A stretch of 64,000 nt of DNA from DASUAS01 sp963809795 (GTDB lineage Bacteria; Actinomycetota; Acidimicrobiia; IMCC26256; DASPTH01). The stretch is from the NCBI GenBank assembly GCA_963809795.1, contig CAWELN010000013.1, forward strand, positions 38,837-102,836. Reading direction: 5' to 3'. The number at the start of each line of letters is the position of its first letter. Within the stretch, counting starts at the first letter, position 1. Under the pieces are notes generated by a model. The model made no database searches and had not been told where the DNA came from. It saw only the letters and a list, made by a program, of their open reading frames with translations. Positions 26,499 through 36,554 of the stretch are shown in pieces. The position numbers were made by a program, and so were the translations under genes.

Positions 26499-28328
26499 CT
26501 AGGACGTCTCGTGGTCCAGCGGTCCCGGAACAGTGACGGAGTGGGCAGCCGGGCCGGCGGCAGTCGCAGGTCGATCGGCGCGACGACGCGACGGCTTCCG
26601 ACCCGTTTGGTAGTAGTAGTAGTACTCCGAGCTCGATTCGCCGGATGCGATGAGCACAACCCCACCGAGTGGCGCATCGAGGCGGGTGAGCACGTCGACG
26701 GCGCGCTCCGCCTTGTCGGTCGTGGAGATCTCGGACCGGGCGACCAGCAGCACGAGGTCGGCGGACCCGACCACTTCGATCGCGTCATTGGCGGTCAAGA
26801 CCGGCGCGGTGTCGAGGACGACGACGTCGAATCGGTCCCGTGCCGCCGCGATCACCTGGCGTTGCGCGGCCACCACTTGCGACGGGTTCGCGTTCGGGTC
26901 GTGCAGCACGTTGGTCACGATCTTCACACCCGGCACCGAGGTCGTCTGCACCGTGCGCGGCACGTCTTCGACACCGAACAACTGGTGCACAGTGGGCCGG
27001 CGGAAGTCGCAATTCACCACCAGCACCGAGGCACCCGACTCCGCGAACACCGCGGCAAGGTTGGCGCTGGTGTTGGTCTTGCCCTCACGCGGCGACGCCG
27101 AGGTGACCATGACGACCAGGCATTCGGTGCGCGGCTCGGGCTCGAACACCGGGTCTACCGACGCCGCGGCGTCCATCACCTCGTGCCCGTTCCGGTTCCC
27201 ATTGCCGTTGCCATTCCCGGTGAGCGCGGCTCGTTCGGGCGGTCCCGGGTTGACGCTCGCGGTCTGGAAGAGCACCGAGGTTCTGATGGCGCGAAACGCC
27301 TCGGCGACCCGCGACAGTGGCGCGGTGACGGAGACGATGTTCCCGTCCTTCTGCTGCGCCCGGGTGAACTTCGGCACCTCGGCGAGCACCGGGAGCCGGA
27401 ACGCGGTCTCGGCGTCGGTCCGGGTCCGGATCCGGTGGTCGAGGCGATCCAACACCAGCGCCAGCGCCACGCCGGCCAGAAGGCCCAGGAACGCACCGAA
27501 GAGACCGCGCGACACCGGATCGTCGAGGGTGGTCGACGAGCTGCTGACGCTGATGGCGCCGCTGCCGTCGGGCGACGCCCCGGCGTCCGCCCGCAGGTTG
27601 TTCTGGCCCGAAGCGCCGAGACTCAGGCGGGATTCGTACTCACCCTTGGAGATCGGGACGGCATCCGCGCTCTCGAGCTTGCTGAGGCGACTCGTCGGCG
27701 GACCCTCGGTGGCAAGCTGCTGGAGCTGGCCGTACACGGTGTAGTACTGGTTCTGCGTCGCGTCGTACTGCTTCTGGATGGTGTCGACGTCCGGCGGGGG
27801 CGGCACCGCCCGCACCTGCGCGAGGAAGTCGTCGGCCTGCGACTTCAGCGAGGCGAGCTGCTGGTTCAGCACGTCGCGTTGCCGGTTGTAGCGGCTGAGC
27901 AGCCGCGCGTCGAGGTTCTTCACCAACTGATCCGCGAAGGCGTTCCCCATGGCGGCGGCACGGGTCGGGTCGGGATCGGTGGCGGTGATCGCGATCGTGT
28001 TCGGAACCTGGCTGGTGAGGGTGACCACCCGCTCTGCCAGCTGGCGGCCCGACTCCGACGTGCCGAGCTGCTTGGCCACCGCGTCGGGCACATCGCCGGT
28101 GGTGGCGAGGATGGCGATCTGGTCGACGTTCGTGTACGCCTGGTTGCCCGAGTCGTTCGACGACGTATCGAGCTGCAGCGTGCTGGTCGCCTTGTAGAAG
28201 GTGCGCGCCTTCGCGCTCGACCCCTGAAGCTGCGTCGAGGCCGCGCCCAGCGCGCCACCCACGACGACGAGCGCGACGATGACCAACCATCGCCGCCGCA
28301 ACACACGAAAGTAGGAGAGCAGGTCCAT
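26499..28328 (-). CDS. Wzc-like polysaccharide co-polymerase with BY-type tyrosine kinase domain (copy 2)
   Basis: 609 residues from ATG 28328. Same plan as copy 1: MDLLSYFRVLRRRWLVIVAL at the N-terminal membrane helix, a coiled-coil periplasmic-type region, a second helix (FGAFLGLLAGVALALVL), then TSASPREGKTNTSANLA, SVLVVNCDFRRPTVH and DVVVLDTAPVL. Five consecutive Tyr lie at 569-573 followed by QTGR. A GNGNGNGNRNG linker lies before the kinase. It heads the seven-gene operon. Duplication of the kinase at both ends of an operon is unusual; the copies differ in linkers more than in active sites. Confidence 0.9.
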   Translation of the reverse strand: MDLLSYFRVLRRRWLVIVALVVVGGALGAASTQLQGSSAKARTFYKATSTLQLDTSSNDSGNQAYTNVDQIAILATTGDVPDAVAKQLGTSESGRQLAERVVTLTSQVPNTIAITATDPDPTRAAAMGNAFADQLVKNLDARLLSRYNRQRDVLNQQLASLKSQADDFLAQVRAVPPPPDVDTIQKQYDATQNQYYTVYGQLQQLATEGPPTSRLSKLESADAVPISKGEYESRLSLGASGQNNLRADAGASPDGSGAISVSSSSTTLDDPVSRGLFGAFLGLLAGVALALVLDRLDHRIRTRTDAETAFRLPVLAEVPKFTRAQQKDGNIVSVTAPLSRVAEAFRAIRTSVLFQTASVNPGPPERAALTGNGNGNGNRNGHEVMDAAASVDPVFEPEPRTECLVVMVTSASPREGKTNTSANLAAVFAESGASVLVVNCDFRRPTVHQLFGVEDVPRTVQTTSVPGVKIVTNVLHDPNANPSQVVAAQRQVIAAARDRFDVVVLDTAPVLTANDAIEVVGSADLVLLVARSEISTTDKAERAVDVLTRLDAPLGGVVLIASGESSSEYYYYYQTGRKPSRRRADRPATAAGPAAHSVTVPGPLDHETS

Positions 28329-28404
28329 CGAGCGGGAAGCAGGTTCCTCGTCGTTCGAAGGTCGCGCGGCGGGTGGGAGGGGCCGACGGCACCGCGGGGC
28401 AGCA

Positions 28405-28410
28405 TAGCGT
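28405..28410 (+). promoter_or_regulatory. TAGCGT -10 box, leaderless type
   Basis: TAGCGT ends 9 bases before GTG 28420 in the divergent region between the wzc operon and a GT4 gene. Confidence 0.45.
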
Positions 28411-28419
28411 CCTCACCCG

Positions 28420-29523
28420 GTGAACTGGCGACGCAGAAGGCCCAGAAACATGGCGAACGGTTCGATTCTGCACATCGTCGCCTCGACCGATCGGCGGGGT
28501 GCCGAGACGTTCGCGGTCGACCTCTCGGCGCGCCTCGCCGCGCTCGGTTGGCGCTCCGAGACGGTCGCGCTCGCCCCCGGTCGCAGCGGCGGACTCGACC
28601 TGGAGTCCCTCGGCGACGCTCCTCTCTCGTTGCGCACCCTGCAGCGACTCCGCCGCCGCACCCGGAGCTCGAATGTCGTCGTCGCCCATGGGTCGACGAC
28701 GCTGCCGGCGTGTGCCCTGGCCCTCAGCGGCAGCGGGCGACCGTTCGTCTACCGCAACATCGGTGACCCGTACCACTGGGCGACGTCGCGCCTGCGTCGC
28801 CTCCGCACCGCCGCCTTCCTGGCCAGGGCGTCACGGATCGTGGCGCTCAACGAACGCTCGGGCGCCGCACTGCGCGAGCTGTACCGAGTGCCGCCACGGA
28901 AGCTGACCGTAATCCCCACCGGCGTGTCGAGCGGATCACATCTCCCCGCCTCTCCGGAACAACGGGCAGGCGGCGCGGCTCGGACTCGGCATCGGGAGCT
29001 CCACGACGCTGGTGCTCGCGGTCGGGGCGCTCAGCTCCGAGAAGGGCGTGGATCTTGCCATCGACGCGCTCGTGCACGTCGGGGATGCGTTCCTGGTCGT
29101 GGCGGGCGACGGCCCGGAGCTCGCCTCCCTCGAACGTCAGGCCGCTCGACTCGGCGTGACACGGCGCGTCCGGTTCACCGGGAGTCATCTCGACCTGTCC
29201 CACCTGTACGCGGCGGCCGATGTTCTGGTCCTTCCGAGCCGGACCGAAGGGCTCCCCGCGGTCGCGATCGAGGCCGGGATGCGGGGGCTAGCCGATCGTC
29301 GCCACCGACGTCGGGTACGTCGCCGACATCGTCGAGGACGGCGTCACCGGGATTCTGGTGCCACCCGATGACGCCGACGCGCTGGCGCGCGGGCTCGATC
29401 GTGGTCTGGCGTCGGACGCTGGGCTCGGCGCTGCCGCGCGCGCGCACGCGCTCCGCCACTTCGAGATGGACGTCGTCACCGCACGATGGGACGAGCTGCT
29501 GCGATCCCTGGTCGCGCGCTGAA
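28420..29523 (+). CDS. GT4-family glycosyltransferase, frameshifted twice
   Basis: Start GTG 28420 (TAGCGT 9 bases upstream); ATG 28450 is the alternative. The acceptor half ILHIVASTDRRGAETFAVDLSA runs to about 28930; removing one base there gives ADHISPPLRNNGQAARLGLG, and LVLAVGALSSEKGVDLAIDA continues. A second extra base near 29291 (GCTAGCC for GCTGCC) restores GLPIVATDVGYVADIVEDGV and the C-terminus ending at TGA 29521. The donor motif DVLVLPSRTEGLPAVAIEAG is intact. Joined length is about 367 residues. Role as for the other GT4 genes. As written the gene gives only fragments. Confidence 0.75.
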
Positions 29524-29526
29524 GGT

Positions 29527-30481
29527 CAGTCCACCCAGGAACCCGCCGCGCGGAGGTGGTCGAGCTGCGCGCGCAGACCGGTCGCGAGGTCGACCGTGGG
29601 CTCCCACCCCAACAGCTCACGGGCCCTCTCGATCGAACCCCCCGTGCGATCGACGTCACCGGGCTGCGCGGGAAGATGCTCGGTGCGCGATCGTGCGGTT
29701 CGTGACCTCCTCCAGCAGAGGGATGAGCTCGAGGACGCTGATCGAAGATCCTCCGGCGACGTTGCACACCGTGCCGGCGGGGACGTCCAGCGGTCCCGGC
29801 GGCGATCGTCGCGTCCACCACATCGCCCACGAAGGTGAAATCCCGGATCTGGCGACCGGTGCCGTAGATAGGGAGTGGCCGCCCGGACTGGATCGCGTCA
29901 AAGAACCGGGAGAAGCCCATGTCGGGGCGCTGGCGGGGCCCGTACACGCTGAAGTAGCGCAAGGAGACCGTCGGTACTCCCCAGTTGTCGGCGTAGAGCG
30001 AGCAGAGGTGCTCGGCCGCGAGCTTGGTGACGCCATAGGGAGAGTGGGGGTGGGGCACGTCGGCCTCGGTGGTCGGGTATCGCACGGCATTGCCGTAGAT
30101 CGACGAGCTCGACGCGTAGACCAGCCGCGGCACCGGGTGCTGGCGCGTCGCTTCGAGCAGGCGCTGGGTCGCGAGGACGTTGAGCGTCACGTACTGTGAG
30201 AAACCGTCCGACCACGACACCCGCACGCCCGGCTGCCCGGCGAGGTGGTAGACGACGTCCACACCGTCGAGCACGAGAGGAAGGTCGAGCTGGTTGAGAT
30301 CTCCGTCGATGAGCTCGAAGCGTGGAGACTCCTGGGCCGCGCTGACGTTGGCGTGCTTGACCGCCGGGTCGTAGTAGGTGGTGAACGCGTCGATGCCCCG
30401 GACGGCCACGCCCCGCGCGAGCAGGGTGTCGGTGAGACGGGAGCCGATGAAGCCAGCGCACCCGGTGACCAACGCCTGCAT
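29527..30481 (-). CDS. NAD-dependent nucleotide-sugar epimerase (UDP-glucuronate 4-epimerase type), frameshifted twice
   Basis: ATG 30481 is chosen for a GGAGG 8 bases upstream (GTG 30487 is too close to it). The Rossmann start ALVTGCAGFIGSRL, the SSSSIYG..Y-x3-K catalytic block (VPHPHSPYGVTKLAAEHL) and SLRYFSVYGPRQRPDM are those of GalE/GlcA-4-epimerase-type SDR enzymes. One extra base near 29795 and one near 29682 must be removed to reach GPLDVPAGTVCNVAGG, then AQPGDVDRTGGSIERARELLGW and the end GSWVD. Joined length about 317 residues. It supplies an epimerised hexuronate or hexose. It ends 3 bases from the convergent GT4 stop. Confidence 0.8.
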
Positions 30482-30543
30482 CGCCACGCCCTCCTCGAGC
30501 CGGTTCCGTCCGACTTCCTAGCCGATCACGGGCACGCCAACCG

Positions 30544-31704
30544 TTGAAGACCTCGCGAAGGCTCCACGTCCTCTACGTGATCGACACGCTCCGGCCGGGC
30601 GGGGCGGAGCGGTCCCTCGCCGCCCTGGCCCCGCACTATCGGGACCTGGGTATCGCCCTCGACGTCGCGGTCCTCGTCGACACCGACGGGCTGCAGGACG
30701 AGATCCGGGCCGCCGGCGCCGCCCTCTTCTGCGTGGGCGCGGGCCGCCGCCTCGGCCAGGTCCGCCGGTTCGCCGACCTGGTGCGGTACCGACGACCCGA
30801 CCTCGTGCACACCACGCTCTTCGAGAGCGATATCGTCGGCCGCACCGGGGCCCGGGTCGCTCGGACGCGGGTCGTGTCGAGCCTGGTGAACGAGGCGCTA
30901 CGGGCCCGACCACGCCGCCGAGCCAGGGATCCGCTCCAGCCGCTTGCGGGCGGCTCAGGCGCTCGACGCGCTCACGGCGCGGGCGACGATACGGATGCAT
31001 GCGGTCTCGAACCGGGTCGCCGAGATCATGTCGCGGCGGCTCCTGTACCCGCCGCGAGCGCATCGACGTGATCCCGCGCGGGCGTGACCCACTCGTGCTG
31101 GGGCGGAGGACACCCGACCGCCGCGACGCTGCCCGTGCTCGGCTCGGGGTCACCCCCGACACCCCAGTCGTACTCGCGGTTGCACGACAGGATCCGCAGA
31201 AGGAACTCGGCATCCTGGTGAGCGCGTTCGCGCGAGTTCGCGCCGCGCACCCCGCGTCGCAGCTGTACGTCGCCGGTCGGGAGGGCTCGGCCACCGCGGC
31301 GCTCATCGCACCAGATCGACGACCTCGATCTCGGCTCGTCCGTCACCCTGCTCGGCGAGCGCAGCAACGTCGCCGACCTGCTCTGCGCCGCCGACGTGTT
31401 CGTCCTGCCGTCCCGGCGCGAGGGCATGCCGGGCAGCGTGATCGAGGCGATGGCGCTCGAGACACCGGTGGTCGCCAGCGACCTCCCGCAGGTCCGGGAG
31501 GTCGCGGGTGACTGCGCCCTGCTGGTCCCGGTCGGCGACGTCGACGGCTTCGCCCGCGCAATGCTCGATTGTCTGCACGAGCGCGATGCCACAGCCCAGA
31601 GAGCCGAGCGCGCGTTCACGACGTTCCAGGATCGGTTCACGATCGCCGAGGCAGCTTGCCGCATGGTCTCGTTCTACGAGCGAGCGATCACCCGCTCACG
31701 ATGA
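30544..31704 (+). CDS. GT4-family glycosyltransferase, frameshifted three times
   Basis: Start TTG 30544 by fit to the fold (RLHVLYVIDTLRPGGAERSL); no clear ribosome-binding site, so the start is uncertain. Three one-base removals restore the chain: near 30896 (NEAYGPDHAAEPGIRSSRL), near 31050 (LLYPRERIDVIPRGRD) and near 31305 (QIDDLDLGSSVTLLGERS). The donor-side motifs are VVLAVARQDPQKELGILV and SRREGMPGSVIEAMALETPVV. About 386 residues when joined. It transfers a hexose or hexosamine onto the glycan; specificity is unreadable. The break density is the highest of any gene here. Confidence 0.7.
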
Positions 31705-31753
31705 CAGAGATGCGAACCGCTCAGGAACCCGGGCTCTGCGAGGGTGGCCTTGG

Positions 31754-31759
31754 TAGACT
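31754..31759 (+). promoter_or_regulatory. TAGACT -10 box before the ABC exporter
   Basis: TAGACT abuts the palindrome at 31760-31771. Transcription would begin near 31766 and give a leader of about 105 bases to GTG 31871. Confidence 0.35.
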
Positions 31760-31771
31760 GATCGGCCGATC
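31760..31771. promoter_or_regulatory. Perfect palindrome GATCGGCCGATC, operator candidate
   Basis: A 12-bp perfect palindrome immediately after TAGACT. Extended by a base on each side (TGATCGGCCGATCG) it matches 12 of 14 bases of the palindrome at 36364-36377 before another glycosyltransferase gene. Covering the predicted transcription start is a usual repressor position. Confidence 0.4.
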
Positions 31772-31870
31772 GGTGTGTCTCGACGGTTCGCTCAGCCGGC
31801 GAACGCCGACACCGCTCTGAGCGACAAGATGGAGCCGAGAGGTAGTGCGAACCCACGACAGTGAGTCGTT

Positions 31871-33648
31871 GTGCACGAACTCCGGAGACCCTCGCTGAAA
31901 TCGCAAGGGGTGTCGTCGCACCGAAGCGTGCTCCGTCGCTTGATCACGGGGCAACGGCGGCGGCTTGTCCTCGTCGCAGTGGCCTCGTTCCTAGGCGGAA
32001 TCGCTGAAGCACTGGTACTCGCCGTCATCGCAAAGCTCGCCTTCGCCATTGCATCGAGCGACACGGCGATCACATTCGAGATCTCCTCGATCAACATCCA
32101 CATGTCCGCATCGGAGCTCGTCGCAATAGCAGTGGGTCTCGCGGTTGCTCGCGTTGCGCTCCAGGCGGTCGCGGTGTGGGAGTCGACCAAGATCGCGACC
32201 CGGGCTGTCGGTGAGGGCCGACTGGACGCAGTCAGATTGTTCCTGGGTGCGTCCTGGGCGCTCCAAGCAGAAGAGCGACGGGGACACCTGCAAGAGATGA
32301 CGACCACACAGGTCACCCAGGCTGCGAACGTGTTGACCGCCGCCCTGACGCTCCTCGTCAATGCCGCGACGTTGATCGCGTTACTCGCTGCAGCGCTGTT
32401 CGCCAATGTCTGGGCGACACTTGCGGCAGCATTCATCGTCGTCGCGTTAGCGCTGGCGTTCCGCCCTCTCCGGAATCGCATCCGTCGACGTTCGTCGGTG
32501 ACGGCGGCTGCCAACGCCGAGTTCGCGGCGTCGATCAGCGAGCTTTCGGAGATCACGCGCGAGATCCGGGTGTTCGGTGTTGACGATCAGGCACAGTCGC
32601 AGATCGGATCGGCGATCGACGAACACCAACGGTCGTTCTTCAAGACTCAGGTGCTCGCGGGGATGCTGCCCGCCACCTACCAGGGCGTCGCTCTGCTGCT
32701 GATCCTGGGCATCCTGGCATTGGTGCAGAGCATCGATGTGAGCAACGTGAGCGCACTGGGTGCGGTGGTCCTCATCATGCTGCGGTCCCTGAGCTACGGA
32801 CAGTCGGTGCAGACGTCCTATCAGGGCGTGATCGTCGGTCTTCCGTATGTCGAGCAGTTCTATGCGCAGCTGGATCGCTACCGATCTGCCGCGGTGAACT
32901 CCAAGGGAGGCACCTTCTCACACTGTGATTCGCTCGAGTTCCGGAGCGTGTCCTTCGCGTACGTCGACGAGCCTGTGCTCGAGGATGTCTCGTTCCGCAT
33001 CGAGGCCGGCACGATGCTCGGGATCATCGGTCCATCAGGTGCCGGAAAGTCGACTCTCGTCCAACTCCTCCTCCGGCTTCGGCAGCCAGCGACCGGCGAG
33101 ATCTGCGCAAACGACCGCAGCATCGGTGACTTCAGCCTCGCAAGCTGGTACGGGGAGATCGCGTTCGTACCCCAAGAGGCACGCCTAATTCCGGGCACGG
33201 TGGCCGACAACATTCGGTTCTTGCGCAGTGCTTCCGATGAGGAAGTGGAGCGTGCTGCAAAGCTTGCCCACATCCATCACGACATCGTCGAGTTGGCCCA
33301 ACCAATACGACACGTCGGTTGGTGAGCGCGCCACCCAGCTCTCGGGTGGGCAGGGCCAGCGACTGTGCATCGCGCGCGCGCTCCTGCGTGATCCCAGCAT
33401 CGTGATCCTCGACGAACCGACGAGCGCGCTCGACGTGCACTCGGAGCTGCTGATCCGCACAACTCTTTCCGAGCTGGTTCCAGCGAAGACCGTCCTCGTC
33501 ATCGCGCACCGGTTGTCGACACTCGAGCGCGTGCGACCAGATCCTCGTCCTGCGCAAGGGCAGGGTCGAGGCGTTCGGCCGGCCCGACGACCTCGAGCGG
33601 TCGAGCGACTTCTACGCCGAGACGCTGCACGTCGCTGGACTGCGCTAG
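31871..33648 (+). CDS. ABC transporter with fused membrane and ATPase domains, frameshifted twice
   Basis: Start GTG 31871 by fit. Residues ~25-310 are a six-helix exporter-type membrane domain (LVLVAVASFLGGIAEALVLAV..VVLIMLRSLSYGQSVQ). The nucleotide-binding domain has Walker A GPSGAGKST (near 387), the Q-loop FVPQEARL, signature LSGGQGQR and Walker B IVILDEPTSALD. An extra base near 33300 (before QYDTSVGERATQ) and another near 33533 (before DQILVLRKGRVEAFG) break the frame; the gene then ends at TAG 33646-33648. About 591 residues. It is of the lipid/oligosaccharide flippase (MsbA/PglK-like) layout, so flipping a lipid-linked glycan is a fair guess. The 3' end overlaps the convergent GT4 gene by 4 bases. 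Confidence 0.8.
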
Positions 33649-34696
33649 AACGCCGCCAGCATTCGCTCGGCCACGACGTCGTAGCGCATGAACGGTTCGA
33701 GCTCGAGCCGCCGCGCCAGCGCTCGTTCCCGGTATTGGCCGTAGCGCCGCGTAGAGCTCTCGGAGTGACCGTTCCAGCGCGCCCTGATCATCCGGAGACG
33801 CGAGAAGTCCGGCATCGCCGGTGATCCACGCGATGTTGCCGATGTCGGTCGCGACCACGGGTAGGCCCTTGAGGATGGCCTCGACGAAGATGACCCCAAA
33901 CGGCTCGTCCTTGGTGGGAAGCAGCAGCGCATCGGCCTGGCTCAGGACGTCGTCCATCCGTGCGTGCGGAACCCGCCCAAGGCATCGCACACCTTCGGGC
34001 AGCGTCTGCGGCAGGGTCACACCGACGATCCAGAGCTCCAACTCCGGGTGGTCGCCCCGTACCCGTTCGAATGCTGCGAGCGCCTCGGGCCCTCCCTTCC
34101 GGCTCCAGTCGACACCGCAGAAGAGGAGACGACGGAGCGGTCGCGCCTCCCCGGGCGGACTCAGCAACATGTTGGGGCCCGAGCCGACCACTTCGATGCG
34201 ACTCGCCGGCACGGCGTACCGCTCCTCGAGCGTGCGTGCAGTCGACGGTCCGAACGTGAGGATGGCCTTCGCCTGCCGCAGGAACTGCGCTTCCCGTTCG
34301 AGCCAACCTGGCGTCGCCTTCTGACGATATGGCGGCGTCGCATCCAACGTCTCCGCCGCGACGCGATCGGTGTAGACCACGTAGCGGACACACGGGCTCG
34401 AGCACGAGCGCTGGGAGGGTACCGAGGACGACCACCGGCGAGCGTCCGGAGCAGGCTCCCGCGCGTTCCAGCCGTCGCTGCAGACCGACCGACCACGCCT
34501 TCGACTTCAACCAACTGTGGCCGTGCCGGGCGCTTTCCATCTCCGCGCGGATGCGGACGTATGGCATCACCTTCGACCGCGCCATTCTCTGCGCGTCGAA
34601 GTCGCGGACCTGGACCCGGGCGGCGAGGGCATGCCGGACCTGGGTCGCGATTCCCGAGAACGCACCGAAGTGGACGAGTTCGACTGCGTCCGTCAT
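33645..34696 (-). CDS. GT4-family glycosyltransferase, frameshifted twice
   Basis: Start ATG 34696, overlapping the GT2 stop (ATGA). The opening reads MTDAVELVHFGAFSGIATQV. Removing a base near 34390 joins LVLEPV to CRYVVYTDRVAAETL, and near 33745 joins RELYA to RYGQYRERALARRLELE, ending LAAF. Donor motifs are LRRLLFCGVDWSRKGGPEAL and TKDEPFGVIFVEAILKGLPV. About 349 residues. The RKGGPEAL region with DEPFGVIF is typical of GT4 enzymes in mixed O-antigen-like loci. It is the last of three overlapping minus-strand genes. Confidence 0.75.
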
Positions 34697-35523
34697 CGCG
34701 ACCGAGGGTCCGCCAGCGCGGATCAGATGCCACACGGTACGAGCACTGGGACTCGCGCGCAACGACTGCCGGAACGCCGTTCGGGCGGCGGGTCGGTCAC
34801 CTCGAGCCAGCTCGCGCAAGCCGATGCGCTTGAGGCGATAAGCACGGGCGCGCCGGTGCGTGCGGTAGTAGCCCTCGTGGTCGACCAGCAGGCGGCGACT
34901 GAATCGCAGCCGACTCTCCCCGACCATGAATGCCACGCTCGGCATCGTGCGACCGAAGGAGATACCCGATGTCGGGCACAATCGTCACCGGCTGCGACTC
35001 GCTGAGGCGGATCCACCACTCCACGTCCTCGCACGCCAGGTACTGCGGGTCGAACCACGGCGCGACGTCCCGGCGTACCGCGACACATCCGAGGCACAAG
35101 GGGTGATCGACCTGCTCCAGGCGCTTGGCGGACCACTTGGTGCAGGTGCAGGGTCGTCCAACCATCCGTTGAGACAGCATGCGACCGGCGCGAACGGAGA
35201 CCATGTACGGCCAGCTCCAGCCGACCGGGCAACCACACGTCGTCGTCGTCGAGGAACGCGACGTACTCACCGACCGCGCGCTCGAGACCCTCGTTGCGGG
35301 CCGAGGCGGGCCCACCACCGATGGGCAGCTCGACGATTCGGATCCTCGGATCGTTCCCCAAGCCCGTCACGGCCGATCCACCGTCGTTGACGACGATCAC
35401 TTCGAAGTCGCTCACCGACTCCGCGAGCACCGAGCCCACGGCCTCCCGGACGAACTGCGGACGGTCACGAGTGGGAATGATCACGCTGAAGAGAGGCCGA
35501 CCCGTGACCTCGCCCAAGGTCAC
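34693..35523 (-). CDS. GT2-family glycosyltransferase, frameshifted three times
   Basis: Start GTG 35523, overlapping the previous stop (GTGA). The GT-A fold opens LFSVIIPTRDRPQFVREAV, with VIVVNDGGS and the metal-binding block EYVAFLDDDDVWLPGRLE (DDDD variant of DXD). One-base removals near 35210, 34930 and 34716 restore VMVSVRAGRMLSQRMVG, then SVAFMVGESRLRFSRRL, then HLIRLADPRSR with TGA at 34695-34693. The last ~70 residues are a helical tail (GDRPAARTAFRQSLRASP) seen in many such enzymes. It is an inverting transferase, donor unknown. Confidence 0.7.
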
Positions 35524-36354
35524 GGAAGTGGGTACCGAAGCCCGAGGCGTCCGAGCACGCCGTCACCGAGTCCACGGGTATACGCGATCAGCTGCGTTCC
35601 GCGGTCGTGCGAGCTACCGGTGACCGCCGTTGCGAGCAACTTCACCAGAACCTTGGTCGCACGCCAAATTCGGACGCGAACGTTGCCGTTCTGCACCCTC
35701 GATCGGAAGTACACCGTGTTCCGAACCTCGTAGTAGGTCTTCCACGGCGGGCGGGGCTGGAGGCCCCGCACACGTTGGTGCTCGACCACCGCCAGCTCAC
35801 AACGGCGCACCTCGACACCGTTCGCCGCCATCCTCGCCGTCAGGTACTCGGTGTCCTCCGCCCACCACACGAAGTCCTCTCGCGGCAGCCCGACACCCTC
35901 GACCACCCGCCGCGGGAGCAGCACTCCGCACCATGCGGGTCGGTACACGGCGTCGCGGCTCACCGCATCGATCCACAACGGAAGGAAGATGCTAGAGGGC
36001 GGGTTCCGCGTGACCGCGCCCAGGAGCTCCTCCAGGCACTGCGGCTCCGCCACGCAGTCGTCGTCCATGATCCACACGAACGTCGCGGGCGAATCGAGGA
36101 ACGCTCGCAGGCCCGCGGCATGACCGCCGGCCGGTCCGGTGTTCGTGCCGAGACGAAGTACGGAGGCCGCGAGCCGTGACGTACGAGAGGACGGCCGGGA
36201 CGGGGCTCGCGTTGTCAACGACCACCACAGAATCAGGGCGCCGAGTCTGGGCTTCGATTCCGGCCAGGCAACGCTCGAGTGATTCGGGCACGTCGTGCGT
36301 CAGCACGAGCGCCGTCACCAAGGATGCTTCGAGCGAACCAGATGCGGCATCCAT
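35520..36354 (-). CDS. GT2-family glycosyltransferase (GlfT/rhamnosyltransferase-like), frameshifted once
   Basis: ATG 36354 with a palindrome 9 bases upstream; GTG 36318 (start of VTALVLTHD) is an alternative. SVVVVDNASPVPAVLSYV joins RLAASVLRLGTNTGPAGGHAAGL after removal of one base near 36175. WIMDDDCVAEP carries the DXD metal site; GVGLPREDFVWWAEDTEYLTAR and the late YYEVRNTVYFRSRV resemble GlfT1 or WbbL-type rhamnosyl/galactofuranosyl transferases. About 277 residues. First gene of the three-gene minus-strand set. Confidence 0.75.
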
Positions 36355-36362
36355 CTCAGCCT

Positions 36363-36378
36363 CTGATCGGTCGATCAG
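36363..36378. promoter_or_regulatory. Inverted repeat CTGATCG-GT-CGATCAG, operator candidate
   Basis: Perfect 7-bp arms around GT, 9 bases before ATG 36354 of the minus-strand GT2 gene. A TACGAT box lies on the same strand at 36410-36415. The core TGATCGGTCGATCA is close to the palindrome at 31759-31772. Confidence 0.4.
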
Positions 36379-36554
36379 GGCGCCGTTCGAGTGGGCTCAT
36401 CACATCTGTATCGTACGGCGCAGTGCACCGATCTGGATCGAAGGTCGATACCTCCGCGCGCTCGGTCCTGCGAGATGACTGCATTCCGGTGTCGCGATCA
36501 CCGCTGACGCTCGTACACTTCTGCCGGAGTGGGCACGGCGACTGACGATCGACC

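Noticed and set aside
25737..28766. 1009-codon plus-strand open frame across the wzc operon
   Set aside because: Shadow of codon position 3 GC on the opposite strand. The minus strand encodes kinase and membrane signatures throughout.
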